Assembly (NCBI RefSeq): GCF_900176365.1 | Contig: NZ_FWXY01000010.1 | Span: 62,001-126,000, forward strand | Reading direction: 5' to 3' | DNA: 64,000 nucleotides | Origin: Desulfocicer vacuolatum DSM 3385 | GTDB lineage: Bacteria > Desulfobacterota > Desulfobacteria > Desulfobacterales > Desulfobacteraceae | Shown: in pieces, positions 53,010 through 63,907 of the stretch | How the letters are laid out: the number at the start of each line of letters is the position of its first letter | Position numbering within the stretch: position 1 is the first letter of the stretch | The notes under the pieces: generated by a model | Told to the model about the DNA's origin: nothing | The model's input: only the letters and a program-made list of their open reading frames with translations | The model's database searches: none | Translations under genes and position numbers: made by a program

Positions 53010-54185
53010 TTAAAATTTTTCCATCACCCGTTTAAAGGCGGGAAGTGAATTTTCAATCACCTCATCGGCCACACAAAAAGCCAGCCTGAAATGCCCGGGT
53101 CCACCAAAGCCCCTTCCGGGAACGGCAAGGATCAACTCATCCTGCAACGCCTTTACAAAGGCCACATCATCGGGCACAGGAGAGGAGGGAAAAATGTAAA
53201 ATGCCCCCGGGGGAACAGTGAAATTATATCCGGCATCGGTGAGGCCGTCACAAAAAATATCTCGTTTGCGTCGATAGGCATCAATGTCCACACTGGCATC
53301 CTGCAAAAAGGGCAACACCCGCTGCATCAGGGCCGGGGCATTGACAAATCCCAAGACCCTATTGGCCAGGGCCAGGGCATTGCGCATATCCTTTTTATGG
53401 GTAAGATCAGGATTGATCACCACGCACCCGATGCGTTCACCGGCAAGGGAAAGATCTTTGGAGTGGGAGCTGACCACAATGGTGTTGGCATAACTTGCAA
53501 ACACCGGGGGGACTTCTGTGTCATTGAAAACAATCTTACGATAGGGCTCATCAGACACCAGATAGATCTCCCGGCCATATTGGCGGCTCTTTTTTTCCAA
53601 AAGAACACCCAATGCATCCAGGCTTTCCCGGGAATAGATCTGACCCGTGGGATTGTTGGGGGAGTTGATGATCACCACCCTGGTTTTTTCGGTGATGGCC
53701 GCATCAAAGGCATCCATATCCAGGGTGAAATCCTCTCGGGTGGCAACCGTTTCAAGGGTGCCGCCATGGTTGAGGGCGTAAAAATGATAATCCGGGAAAA
53801 AAGGGGCCGGCACCAGAACGGTTTCACCGGGGTTGAGAAGGGCTTTTAACACAATATTCAGCCCACCGGCAGCCCCGCAGGAGAGCACAATGTCTTCAGG
53901 AGTGACATCCTTTGCCTGCTGTACTTTCAATGTTTTGGCGATGGCTTCACGAACATGGGGGAACCCGACGTTGGACATATATCCATGTCCCTGTTCCTTT
54001 CCCTGGGCAACGGCGGTTTCAAGGGCATCATGAAAAGCTTTTGGGGGACGCAGGTTTGGATTTCCCAGACTGAAATCAAACACATTGTCTTCCCCGTGTA
54101 TGGCCTTGAGCCGGGTTCCCTCTTCAAACATTTTACGAATCCATGAAGATGTTGTCATGGCCTGTTCAATTTTGGACGCAATCAT
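53010..54185 (-). CDS. Class I/II PLP-dependent aminotransferase
   Basis: A 391-residue fold-type I aminotransferase: FDFSLGNPNLRPPKAF, GYMSNVGFPHVREAIAK, LSCGAAGGLNIVLKALLNPGE, INSPNNPTGQIYS, LVSDEPYRKIVF, VVSSHSKDLSLAGERIGC with the PLP lysine, and GHFRLAFC with the substrate Arg. It resembles aspartate/alanine-type aminotransferases; the substrate is not fixed. The binding site AAGGAG lies inside the last codons of tgt, so translation is probably coupled. Confidence 0.9.
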   Translation of the reverse strand: MIASKIEQAMTTSSWIRKMFEEGTRLKAIHGEDNVFDFSLGNPNLRPPKAFHDALETAVAQGKEQGHGYMSNVGFPHVREAIAKTLKVQQAKDVTPEDIVLSCGAAGGLNIVLKALLNPGETVLVPAPFFPDYHFYALNHGGTLETVATREDFTLDMDAFDAAITEKTRVVIINSPNNPTGQIYSRESLDALGVLLEKKSRQYGREIYLVSDEPYRKIVFNDTEVPPVFASYANTIVVSSHSKDLSLAGERIGCVVINPDLTHKKDMRNALALANRVLGFVNAPALMQRVLPFLQDASVDIDAYRRKRDIFCDGLTDAGYNFTVPPGAFYIFPSSPVPDDVAFVKALQDELILAVPGRGFGGPGHFRLAFCVADEVIENSLPAFKRVMEKF

Positions 54186-54186
54186 T

Positions 54187-55320
<1,134 letters not shown>

Positions 55321-56382
55321 TCACTCCAGCAGCATGGCATCGCCATAACTGAAAAATCGATATTTTTGTTCCACTGCTTCCCGATAGGCCTTTAAAATGG
55401 TTTCCCTTCCGGCAAAGGCAGATACCAGCATGAGCAATGTGGATTCCGGTAAATGGAAATTGGTCACCATGGCATCCACCACCCGGAACTGATATCCCGG
55501 ATAAATATAAAGGTCACACATGCCACTTCCCGGGGTTACCTGTCCTGTCTCTTTGGCAGAAAATTCCAGGGTACGGACACTGGTGGTACCCACGGCAATG
55601 ATACGACGGTTCTCATCCTTTGCCCGGTTAATACGCCGGGCCGTTTCCCGGGTGATGGAAAAAAATTCCGAATGGATCTGGTGATCCCGGATATCCTCCA
55701 CCCTCACCGGGGCAAAAGTGCCATGCCCCACGTGCAGGGTAATTTTTGCAAACTCAACGCCTTTTTTTTCCAGGCCTTCCATGAGTTCCCGGGTGAAATG
55801 AAGTCCGGCGGTGGGAGCAGCCACAGCCCCTTCCCGGGCCGCATAAACCGTTTGATAATTTTTTCTGTCCCGATCATGGTCCGTGGTGTCATTGCGCAAT
55901 ATATAAGGAGGAAGGGGGATCTCCCCTGCAGCATCCAGGGCCGTTCTGAAATCAGTATCACAAAAAAAACGCACCATAAAAAGACCGGCATCCGCCCCTT
56001 CAACCCGGGCCGTAATACCGGCACCCAGAAAAAGCCGGGTTCCCCTGCGGGGGCTTTTGGATGCCCGGATCATGCACTCACACTGAAAGTATCCATTTTC
56101 TTCCAGACAATCCATTCCGGCATTGTAATCTATTATGAGCACCTCCACCTTTCCTCCGGTCTCTTTAACACCTTTCAGGCGGGCCGGAATAACCCGGGTG
56201 TCATTGATCACCAAAAGATCATCCGGCCTTAAAATAGACAACAGATGATCAAAGGAATAATGGGACATTTCACCGGTGCTTCGATTCAGATGCAGCAATT
56301 TTGAAGCCCCCCGATGATCCATGGGCTGCTGGGCAATCTGCTCCTGGGGAAGATGATAGGTATAATCAGAAATCAAATACAT
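55321..56382 (-). CDS. queA: S-adenosylmethionine:tRNA ribosyltransferase-isomerase
   Basis: A 353-residue QueA that builds epoxyqueuosine on preQ1-modified tRNA. Motifs: MYLISDYTYHLPQEQIAQQP, VINDTRVIPARL, AAPTAGLHFTRELM, THVGHGTFAPVR-like LHVGHGTFAPVRVEDI, AVGTTSVRTLE, and TNFHLPESTLLMLVSAFAG. The ATG at 56382 overlaps the DUF2065 stop (TAATG). It pairs functionally with the following tgt. Confidence 0.96.
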   Translation of the reverse strand: MYLISDYTYHLPQEQIAQQPMDHRGASKLLHLNRSTGEMSHYSFDHLLSILRPDDLLVINDTRVIPARLKGVKETGGKVEVLIIDYNAGMDCLEENGYFQCECMIRASKSPRRGTRLFLGAGITARVEGADAGLFMVRFFCDTDFRTALDAAGEIPLPPYILRNDTTDHDRDRKNYQTVYAAREGAVAAPTAGLHFTRELMEGLEKKGVEFAKITLHVGHGTFAPVRVEDIRDHQIHSEFFSITRETARRINRAKDENRRIIAVGTTSVRTLEFSAKETGQVTPGSGMCDLYIYPGYQFRVVDAMVTNFHLPESTLLMLVSAFAGRETILKAYREAVEQKYRFFSYGDAMLLE

Positions 56383-56573
56383 TAAAGCACACATTTACCA
56401 AGGTAAACCACCCCCAGCCCCAAAATCATTAATATTCCACCAAAACGCCTCAAACTGTCATGGGGAAGCGTTGTTATAATCATCATCATTTCTTTCATTT
56501 TTTCAGGATAGGCAAAATAGGGCAAGCCCTCAATGATCATTACCATCCCCATCACACACAAAAAAAACTTCAC
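56382..56573 (-). CDS. DUF2065 small membrane protein
   Basis: A 63-residue protein with two hydrophobic helices (FFLCVMGMVMIIEGLPYFAYP and FGGILMILGLGVVYLGKCVL) and the family's conserved EGLPYFAYPEKMKEMM motif. YjeT/DUF2065 proteins have no known role. It is the first gene of the queA-tgt operon and coupled to queA. Confidence 0.85.
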   Translation of the reverse strand: MKFFLCVMGMVMIIEGLPYFAYPEKMKEMMMIITTLPHDSLRRFGGILMILGLGVVYLGKCVL

Positions 56574-56589
56574 TTAACCTGCCTCGTTT

Positions 56590-56972
56590 ATCCTGTTTTT
56601 TATAACTGCCACAGGCAGACCGTATTCTGATCCGGTTCTGCCCACAACAAAGCTTGAATTACGCCTCCGATTTGGGGAAAATTTCATATAACGGGCATTT
56701 CCCGGCGGACACAACAAATATAGGGCCGTAGACGCGGAGCCAAATGGTATTATACCGCCGCCCCCCCGACGGGCAATGGGCCCGGACCGGAACTGTAGAC
56801 AGCTCAATTGTCCGGTTCCTATTACCCATCGGGGGGGCGGCTCTGCCTTAGCTTGTCTCAGAGGCTGCCTTTTCATATAAAAGAAATCCCACGCCAAAAC
56901 GGACAGCGTATCATGCTTTGTTGTGGGCAAAGTCGGATCAGAATGCGGTCTACCCATGGCAGCTACAAGGAA
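56590..56972. repeat. Composite intergenic repeat, complete
   Basis: Reverse module 1 (56598-56690), linker with GGCGGACACAACAAATATAG and GTAGACGCGGAGCC, full module 2 (about 56752-56875: arms CGCCCCCCCGACGGGCAAT and ATTACCCATCGGGGGGGCG), and a degenerate forward module 1 (about 56905-56970). It is the best-preserved copy. It lies between the divergent DUF2065-queA operon and gatB. Confidence 0.88.
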
Positions 56973-57195
56973 CTCCCGACAAATCAACGTCGGTCCAAAA
57001 ATCCGCTAACTATAACACAAAAAATTAGTATTGATAAATCAAATCATCAGCGCTATAAGAAAGGCTTGGCATGATTTGATTTTTTCATGCGTTTTTTAAA
57101 ATTTATCGTCATGCCCAACCCGTTTACCACAACAATGACCCAAAAAGTCATAGATATAAAGCCTTCAATACACAAGATAACAGGATAATTTAATA
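56973..57195. other. gatB upstream region
   Basis: This AT-rich stretch leads into gatB. GATAACAGGATAATT gives a weak binding site before its ATG. GGCATGATTTG and a later CGTCATGCCC suggest further short inverted repeats. No gene is seen. Confidence 0.35.
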
Positions 57196-58623
57196 ATGCT
57201 CTTTGAACCTGTAATAGGACTTGAAGTTCACGCCCAGCTGAAAACCAAAACTAAAATTTTCTGCAACTGTCCCACCACCTTTGGTGCCCCACCCAATGCC
57301 AACACCTGCCCGGTGTGCACCGGCATGCCCGGGGTGTTGCCTGTGCTAAACCGTCAGGCAGTCACATTTGCCATCAAGAGCGCCCTGGCCACGGACTGTA
57401 CCATTGCAAGGGAAAGTCGTTTTGACCGAAAAAATTATTTTTATCCAGATCTTCCCAAGGGTTACCAGATTTCTCAATATGCCTTTCCCATAGCAGAACA
57501 CGGTCATCTTGTGGTGGAGCCCGAAGGAGCTGATCCCAAACGCATCGGCATCACCCGCATTCACATGGAAGAGGATGCCGGAAAGCTCATCCATGACCCC
57601 GGACGGGGCAAAAGCATGGTGGACCTGAATCGCACCGGAGTTCCCCTGGTGGAAATTGTCAGCGAGCCTGACATGCGATCCGCAGAAGAAGCAGGGGCCT
57701 ACCTAAGGAAACTCCATGCCATCCTTAAATACATAGATATCTGTGACGGTAATATGGAGGAGGGAAGTTTTCGATGTGATGCCAACATTTCACTGCGCCC
57801 GGTGGGCCAGGAAGAATTTGGCACCCGCACGGAATTGAAAAACCTCAACTCCTTTAAGCACGTTGAAAAAGCCATCCGCCATGAAATTCAACGACAGACC
57901 TATATTCTTGAAGAGGGCAAAAAGGTAATTCAGGAGACCCGTTTATGGGATCCCAATAAAAATGTCACCCGATCCATGAGGGGTAAGGAAGATGCCCATG
58001 ATTACCGTTATTTTCCCGATCCCGACCTGGTCCCCCTCATCGTGGATGAAACATGGATTGATGCCGTAAAAAAAGAGATGCCGGAATTGCCCGATGCCAG
58101 AAAGCAACGCTTTATCGCAGATTACAGCTTATCGGAATATGATGCAGGGATTTTGACAGGCTCCCGCCAGCTGGCGGACTACTACGAGGAGGCCGCCGCA
58201 AATTTAAAAGACAAAAAACAGGCAGCCAACTGGATCATGGGACCGGTGCTGGGACTTGTAAAAAGCCAAGGACTTGCCATTGAAACCATCCCTGTATCGG
58301 CCACGGAGCTTTCAGAGCTGCTTTTACTCGTGGAAGCAGGTAAACTCAATGCCGGAACCGCCAAAACCGTATTTGAAGAGATGATAATTTCAGACAAAGC
58401 CCCCCTTGCCATCATGAAAGAAAAAGGGCTGGAGCAGGTGTCAGACCAGTCAGAACTTGACAGCATTGTGATGTCAGTCATTGAAGCCAACCCCAAAGAG
58501 CATGATGCCTATAAAAACGGAAAAACAAAACTGTTCAGCTTTTTCATGGGACAGATCATGAAACAAACCAAAGGCAAGGCAGATCCCAAAGTGGTCACAA
58601 GCCTTTTAAAACAAAATCTATGA
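57196..58623 (+). CDS. gatB: Asp/Glu-tRNA amidotransferase subunit B
   Basis: A 475-residue GatB, the kinase and tRNA-binding subunit of GatCAB. Motifs: [35 protein letters not shown] with zinc cysteines, [78 protein letters not shown], and the C-terminal YqeY-like domain. gatC and gatA are not in this window. Confidence 0.97.
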   Translation: MLFEPVIGLEVHAQLKTKTKIFCNCPTTFGAPPNANTCPVCTGMPGVLPVLNRQAVTFAIKSALATDCTIARESRFDRKNYFYPDLPKGYQISQYAFPIAEHGHLVVEPEGADPKRIGITRIHMEEDAGKLIHDPGRGKSMVDLNRTGVPLVEIVSEPDMRSAEEAGAYLRKLHAILKYIDICDGNMEEGSFRCDANISLRPVGQEEFGTRTELKNLNSFKHVEKAIRHEIQRQTYILEEGKKVIQETRLWDPNKNVTRSMRGKEDAHDYRYFPDPDLVPLIVDETWIDAVKKEMPELPDARKQRFIADYSLSEYDAGILTGSRQLADYYEEAAANLKDKKQAANWIMGPVLGLVKSQGLAIETIPVSATELSELLLLVEAGKLNAGTAKTVFEEMIISDKAPLAIMKEKGLEQVSDQSELDSIVMSVIEANPKEHDAYKNGKTKLFSFFMGQIMKQTKGKADPKVVTSLLKQNL

Positions 58624-58946
58624 CATTTAAATGGAAGGGCTTGGTCATAACGTCGGCCACTGTGTGATAAAATTGGAACACCAAGTACTAATCATATATA
58701 ATTACAACATTTTACGCTTGGCAAAATTTTATTTCACCGATAATGGCCGTGCCCCGGCTTATGACCAACCCCAATGCGAATATTCGCGTTGGCAATATAA
58801 AAATATAGCCACTGCCCCATAACCCAAGGTTTGAAACTGCCCGGCACATCAATGGCAGGAGATTTGCTAAAATTCAAGCAAAAGATGGGGCACCGGCCAA
58901 TATTTACGCCCAAATTTAAAATAATGTTCTATAACAGGAGTTTCTT
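58624..58946. other. Intergenic region with a partial IS66-like MITE end
   Basis: GATGGGGCACCGGCCAATATTTAC (read in two parts, 58886-58911) matches the right end of the element at 8301-8431; no matching left end or duplication is found. Before it, GCGAATATTCGC is a short palindrome. No gene is visible. TAACAGGAG at the end is the binding site of the next gene. Confidence 0.4.
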
Positions 58947-59708
58947 TTGATTTTATTTCGGTTTTTAAAATCCGTTCCCCTGACCGTCTTTTTTCTCATT
59001 GCTTTCATGTGCTGTCCAATTTTTTCGGCCAGGGCCCAGGTGCAACAGGTGGCGATCATTCCCTTTGGCATTAATTCAGAGCAAGACCTGTCCTACTTAA
59101 GGGAGGGAATCTCCCATATGCTATCCTCCCGGCTTGCCTGGAAAGAAAAAGTCGTGGTCATTCCGGAAAAAACCATTTTGGATAAAATCAAACAAACACC
59201 CGGGCTATCAGGCCCCCCTCTGGTTACATCGATTTTTGAACACACAGACGCCAATTATATTGTTTCCGGAAGCATAACAGAATTTGCAGGCACCTTCAGC
59301 CTGGATACAGCCGTACACACAGACAGATCCGAAACACCCATGCAGACTTTTTTTGACCAGGCCACCACCCCGGACGAAATCATTGGCAAAATCAGCACCA
59401 TTGCTGCCCAAATAAATAAATCTGTTTTTAACAGAACAACCACGCTGATTGATGGCAAAGCGCAGACCTCAGCAAAGGAAGATCTAACCCGGGCCAACCC
59501 GGAAAAATTAATTCCCCAGGCCATGGAAGATGCTCCTCCCACAGAAAAACCGTTCTGGCAATTCTGGAAAAAAGAGAAACCGCCCGCATATCCTGATGAA
59601 ACTTTTTCCGCAGTGGAAGCAGATACTTCCCGGGATATTGATCTGGAAATGGATGACCTTGAAGAGGAAGAAGAAGAGATCAAAAAACCCTTCTGGAAAT
59701 TCTGGTAA
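58947..59708 (+). CDS. Exported TolB/FlgO-like protein with KPFWxFW tail
   Basis: A TTG start behind ACAGGAG opens a signal peptide ending SARAQVQ. The mature domain (VAIIPFGINSEQDLSYLREGISHMLSSRLAWKEKVVVIP ... TDANYIVSGSITEFAG) has the alpha/beta pattern of TolB N-terminal or FlgO-like periplasmic domains. The last ~80 residues are acidic and disordered, with two copies of a Trp motif, KPFWQFWKKEK (about 182) and KPFWKFW at the extreme C-terminus. The function is unknown. It is convergent with a second envelope gene with an FlgT-like domain. Confidence 0.65.
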   Translation: MILFRFLKSVPLTVFFLIAFMCCPIFSARAQVQQVAIIPFGINSEQDLSYLREGISHMLSSRLAWKEKVVVIPEKTILDKIKQTPGLSGPPLVTSIFEHTDANYIVSGSITEFAGTFSLDTAVHTDRSETPMQTFFDQATTPDEIIGKISTIAAQINKSVFNRTTTLIDGKAQTSAKEDLTRANPEKLIPQAMEDAPPTEKPFWQFWKKEKPPAYPDETFSAVEADTSRDIDLEMDDLEEEEEEIKKPFWKFW

Positions 59709-59772
59709 AGGGGGGGGGCAGGACAATTTCAACCACCTGTGTCCCGGCTGAAATGACAAAATTATATTACAC

Positions 59773-59805
59773 GTAAAAATCCTGACCCAGAGGGCCGGGA
59801 TTTTC
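59773..59805 (+). terminator. Terminator hairpin after the 58947 gene
   Basis: AAAATCC and GGGATTTT pair around an inner CCC/GGG stem. The AAAA and TTTT flanks make it potentially bidirectional, but the opposing gene ends at 59922 after it on the minus strand, so it may serve both convergent genes. Confidence 0.55.
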
Positions 59806-59921
59806 ACATTAAGCTAAAAATTGCAAGCATCATTTGGCCGGGATACGGGATATTCAAAACACCGGATATGCAGCTGTGGTCGTTTTCCCGCAAATATCCG
59901 GGAACGCGGCTGATTTGTATG

Positions 59922-61001
59922 TCATTGAATTAAATAATCATATACGGTGGGTTTTTCCCCTTCAACAATGGAACAGGCCGCAAAATCCTTTCCAAAAAAG
60001 CGCTCCACCCTTAAAACGCCTTTCAGCTTTCCCGGAATCCATCCTGCCGGAGTGCCTCCAGGGGATTTAATCTGTTTACCGGGAGAACTTACCTTTAACA
60101 GCATCTCCTTTTCCAACCCCGTTTTTTCACCGGCATTGATATAGATAAGGTCCTCTTCGCTGGAAAACACCCGACAGAACCACTGTGTAGTCTGACTTGA
60201 CTCAATGGCCCGGGTAAAAGTTGCAGACACAATACTCTCCACAAACCTGGACGCGTCCGCATCTGTTTTTACAGGCATTTCAAATTTCACCGGCCTGTAC
60301 CTGTAAAACAATCCGGCGTCAACCATGGAAACCACGGCACTTGCCTCACCCGGAAACACATCTGGCAATGTGAATTTCTCCACCAGAACAAGCATGCGGA
60401 TACCGGGGTAAACCGTTAAAATTCCTGATGTCCGGTACAAATCTTTACTTTCAAGCGCATTGTTCTGGGCAAGAATCTCATATATCTCATCATTACCCAC
60501 AAGAACAATTTCACCGGACTCCACAAATTTGTGTGCTGCCCGGGATATCTTTGTAACCGTGTCTGCCCGGACCCGGCCTCTGTCAATGAGCAAGCCTGTT
60601 TTCAGCTTTAAAAGGCTCTTTTCCGGGGGCTGATTATTGCTCTGCAATTTTTTTTCAGGTAATATTGGAACCGGTTTTGGAGAATCAGCCTTTAACAATG
60701 CCACTTCGCTCTGCAGGTCATTGACCTTTTTTTCAAGCATCTCCTGATTTGATGGAATATCGTTGTCAACCTTGGAAACGGCACTGGAATCTACATCAGC
60801 AATGACCTTAGTCTGTGTTCTTTGCCGAAAAAAATCCCCTGACAGTAAATTGGGTTGATCAATGGTTACTTCTCTGATCTGGGCATTTGAATAGCCGGTG
60901 GAATTTTTCTTATCTGAGGTAACAATATCCGGACTTGAAGCGCAGCCCCAGCAGAAAAAAAACAAAAAAACAAAACAGGCAAAAATTGAATTGAATTTCA
61001 T
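59922..61001 (-). CDS. Lipoprotein with FlgT C-terminal-like domain
   Basis: A lipoprotein signal peptide (MKFNSIFACFVFLFFFCWGC) leads to a spacer with a short coiled coil (residues ~85-110), then a conserved alpha/beta region (LLIDRGRVRADTVTKISRAAHKFVESGEIVLVGNDEIYEIL ... LTVYPGIRMLVLVEKF) and a C-terminal segment DLIYINAGEKTGLEKEMLLKV ... GVLRVERFFGKDFAACSIVEGE. The last resembles the FlgT C-terminal beta-barrel-like domain. No clear binding site precedes either candidate start (ATG 61001, TTG 61034). It is probably an outer-membrane-associated factor; no flagellar genes are nearby. Confidence 0.6.
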   Translation of the reverse strand: MKFNSIFACFVFLFFFCWGCASSPDIVTSDKKNSTGYSNAQIREVTIDQPNLLSGDFFRQRTQTKVIADVDSSAVSKVDNDIPSNQEMLEKKVNDLQSEVALLKADSPKPVPILPEKKLQSNNQPPEKSLLKLKTGLLIDRGRVRADTVTKISRAAHKFVESGEIVLVGNDEIYEILAQNNALESKDLYRTSGILTVYPGIRMLVLVEKFTLPDVFPGEASAVVSMVDAGLFYRYRPVKFEMPVKTDADASRFVESIVSATFTRAIESSQTTQWFCRVFSSEEDLIYINAGEKTGLEKEMLLKVSSPGKQIKSPGGTPAGWIPGKLKGVLRVERFFGKDFAACSIVEGEKPTVYDYLIQ

Positions 61002-61179
61002 AAAAAATCGACAAAGAACGCCCCAAATGTTCAACCCAGGGGAAAAATTGCCGCCTCCTTCTGGTAATTATAGTTGTTGCTGAAAATTTTACCGACACCA
61101 CGACATATCTGACACCCGCCCCATTACATGTCAAGGCAAAATCCTGTTCGCTTAACATATTCAGGTTGAAGCTCTTCAA

Positions 61180-61222
61180 AAAATTAAGGCCTGATTCCAA
61201 AAGAACCAGGCCCTATTTTTTA
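61180..61222. terminator. Strong bidirectional terminator-like hairpin
   Basis: GGCCTGATTCC and GAACCAGGCC (61188-61212) form a stem with AAAA loop, with AATTTTTTG on one side (minus) and CTATTTTTTAAAG on the other (plus). It lies downstream of the porin gene and upstream of the FlgT-like lipoprotein gene. Confidence 0.75.
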
Positions 61223-61249
61223 AAGAATAAGCCTTATAAACCGGACAAC

Positions 61250-61315
61250 TTTTCATATTTTGCTGTGGACAGACCGGGGTTTGAATGGCGTCTACCCGCG
61301 GAAGTTATGTTATAA
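61250..61315. repeat. Degenerate module-1 repeat
   Basis: CATATTTTGCTGTGGACAG, then GGCGTCTACCCGCGGAAG and TTATGTTAT: a decayed forward copy of module 1 with compensating changes in the GACAGAC/GTCTACC arms. It lies just downstream of the porin gene. Confidence 0.6.
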
Positions 61316-61372
61316 AAGCTCCGGTATACAAAGAAAAAATTAAAAAAACGCTTATTCAGTCCATTGGAATTA

Positions 61373-63097
61373 TTAAAAATTTATAATAAATTCAGCGGCC
61401 AATCGCATGGCCATTTCATCAGAAGATTCTCCTGTCAAGGCCTCGGTCAAATCCTCAATGACTTCCCCGGGAAAGAAAAAAGCCGCCTGGGCTTTAATAA
61501 AGGAGTGTTTGCTGGTGGCAAGGGTCAATTCATTGTCCCATTCTGTTCCCACGTATCCGGCGTCTACTTTGTGAGCGCCATTTACGGTTGCATCAACAGG
61601 ATCAACCATATTGGTTACATAAATATCTTCATTCCACCAGAAATTATTGATATTAGTTTTAAAAATAAGGAATCTTTTGGGGGCCACTGTAATGCCTGCG
61701 CTGATGAGGGTCAAACCGGGATTATCGCCCCGTCCATTGCCATTACCCGCAAAATTCTGAAGTCCGCCCGTGGTAACAGGGGTTCCATTACCATAAAATT
61801 CAGGAATATAACCGTAAAGAGCTGTACCCAGCATCAAGTTGGTATCACCGATAATGGTGTTTTCACCACCCCATCTGCTGGAAAATCTCTGGGCATTGTC
61901 AACGCCGTTATAACCTTCCAATTTATCATCATAAGGATCATCGTCACCGGATGTATACATAAAACCCAGATGGGGTTTCAGGGGATAGTCAGTCAACTTT
62001 CCTTTAAATTCATAAGAGATATCACCGGCCAAAGCATAGGCATTTATATCATAATCCTCTTCCAGGACAGTTGCACGATCAGGTCCAACCGTGCTACCAA
62101 GGCCGGTATTATCTGCTGAACCAAATTGATAAACAGCTTCCGTAAAAATTTCCAGAGCACCAAATTTTCCAACCCAATATGCACCCGCATGGTAAGAATC
62201 TGTGTCAGGGGCATCCCCAACAACACCAAAGGGAGATCCCATGGCACCGGCCAGATCATTTGCAACAACATCTCTAATCCTGTCATAGGCAGCCAAAAAT
62301 TGAAACTTATGCGCATCATTCATCTGCCATGCAACATAACCTGCATAAAGGTCCCGATCGTTATTGGCACCGTCCTGCATATCAACAGGGGAATTTTGGA
62401 AATCATTTTCCATGAGTTTAAAGTAACCCACATTATAACTGACGGTATCATTTTCTCCTGTGATCCAGAAGCCGGGATTATCATCCCCATAGACCATGGC
62501 AGCGCCTTCAAAAGCGTCCATGTGCCAGATATCCCATCCGGCATGGAGGCGCATGTTCATGGGAAGAGCATAGGTTAAATGCAGCCTCTCAAGACCAAAA
62601 TTACTGGAATCATTTGATTTTCCACCTCTTGAGTCAACAGATGCAGTATCAATGGGTCGGTCAAATTCCAGGGCCGCGTAAAAACTCCAGGCCCTGTCCT
62701 TGGGCATGGCATTAAAATACATCTTTGCTTCGGTGCGGATATAACTGTCTTGCACAGTCCCGCTTTCGTTACCATGACTCCTAAAAAAATCTCCTACAAG
62801 AGCACCATACATGAGGCCGCCGGACTTAACAGCATCACTGTCTGCCACACCAAAATCCCAATCACTTTCAGATGTGGGTATAATTCTGGCTGTGGCACCA
62901 AAACTCATTAGAATATCTTTGCCTGTTGTCACCTGAACACTTCCCGGTCCCACAATGGTTTCCTTTGTGATGTCATCGGCAAGTTTCAGCTGTTTGTCAA
63001 GATCTGACTGATTTTGTGCGGCAAAACAAGGCATGGCGCTTACAAGCAAAAGTACCGTCAGCAGCGAAATAAATTTCCCAAGGTTTTTCATTGACAT
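61373..63097 (-). CDS. Outer-membrane beta-barrel protein (alginate-export/porin-like)
   Basis: A 574-residue protein with a signal peptide (LLTVLLLVSAMPCFA), a short helical segment (SDLDKQLKLADDITKE), and a long run of alternating hydrophobic strands (SFYAALEFDRPID, LHLTYALPMNMRLHAGWDIWHM, YNVGYFKLMEND, RDLYAGYVAWQMN), ending AAEFIINF with the C-terminal Phe of outer-membrane barrels. Pattern and length resemble alginate-export-type barrels of Desulfobacterota. AGGAGGGAA precedes the ATG. Probably a channel for small solutes; substrate unknown. Confidence 0.82.
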   Translation of the reverse strand: MSMKNLGKFISLLTVLLLVSAMPCFAAQNQSDLDKQLKLADDITKETIVGPGSVQVTTGKDILMSFGATARIIPTSESDWDFGVADSDAVKSGGLMYGALVGDFFRSHGNESGTVQDSYIRTEAKMYFNAMPKDRAWSFYAALEFDRPIDTASVDSRGGKSNDSSNFGLERLHLTYALPMNMRLHAGWDIWHMDAFEGAAMVYGDDNPGFWITGENDTVSYNVGYFKLMENDFQNSPVDMQDGANNDRDLYAGYVAWQMNDAHKFQFLAAYDRIRDVVANDLAGAMGSPFGVVGDAPDTDSYHAGAYWVGKFGALEIFTEAVYQFGSADNTGLGSTVGPDRATVLEEDYDINAYALAGDISYEFKGKLTDYPLKPHLGFMYTSGDDDPYDDKLEGYNGVDNAQRFSSRWGGENTIIGDTNLMLGTALYGYIPEFYGNGTPVTTGGLQNFAGNGNGRGDNPGLTLISAGITVAPKRFLIFKTNINNFWWNEDIYVTNMVDPVDATVNGAHKVDAGYVGTEWDNELTLATSKHSFIKAQAAFFFPGEVIEDLTEALTGESSDEMAMRLAAEFIINF

Positions 63098-63907
63098 TTC
63101 CCTCCTATTGGAAACGAAAATTCATGTTTGTCTTTCAAATACAAAAAAACATCATCAACACCTTTTGGTTAAATTTTTCCTCCTTTCGTCTTTAAATGTT
63201 TACGAACAAGCCATCATTATTAACGCCTCAATTGTGTGTTAAAATAATTTTTCTATCTTTGGAGACTGACCTTAAAGCAATGGTTCTCTTCTTAAAATAA
63301 ATTCTCTGGCGAATGGGGCATAGTTTGTGTTGATTGGGGATAACAGGCATGCATATTGGTGACCATGACAAAAATAATCACCATTTATATTTCCCCAAAC
63401 ATTTCACATCCAAACATCAACAATGTTCAATATTTACATATTTTTTGTAATTAAAAATTGATTAAAAATCATGGGATTAGAGATTCACAACCCAGCTTTG
63501 ATGACAAACGATATTTTTTCACCATAGTGTTTCATAAACACCTGCCCAACATTTGTCAAGCGTTTTCAACAACTAAACATTGTTATTTTCTTATAAAATC
63601 AAAAATTTTTACATAAAGAACTTTCGTATTTTTATAATTATTACCGATTATTAGTCAAAACTAAAAATCACGGCATCACCTTCAAGGAGAGCTGCGAAAA
63701 CACAGCAAACACTTTGGACATAATTTCCCCCATCCCCCCTCAAATATAGTGGAACCAGCTATTTAAAGCATTGATTAATCCTTGCAGAAAATTTAAATAA
63801 TGTGTATAAATTCAAAGTCTTTAAATTTTATAAAATCTTTCAAATACTGCATGTAAGATTTAAGAACAAATTGGATTCTCACCTAAATTCCGCTTAGGAG
63901 TAAGCCC
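63098..63907. other. AT-rich divergent regulatory region
   Basis: About 800 bases between two divergent exported-protein genes carry no convincing gene. The sequence is very AT-rich with several TATAAA/TTAAAT-like boxes but no unique promoter stands out. Confidence 0.4.
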
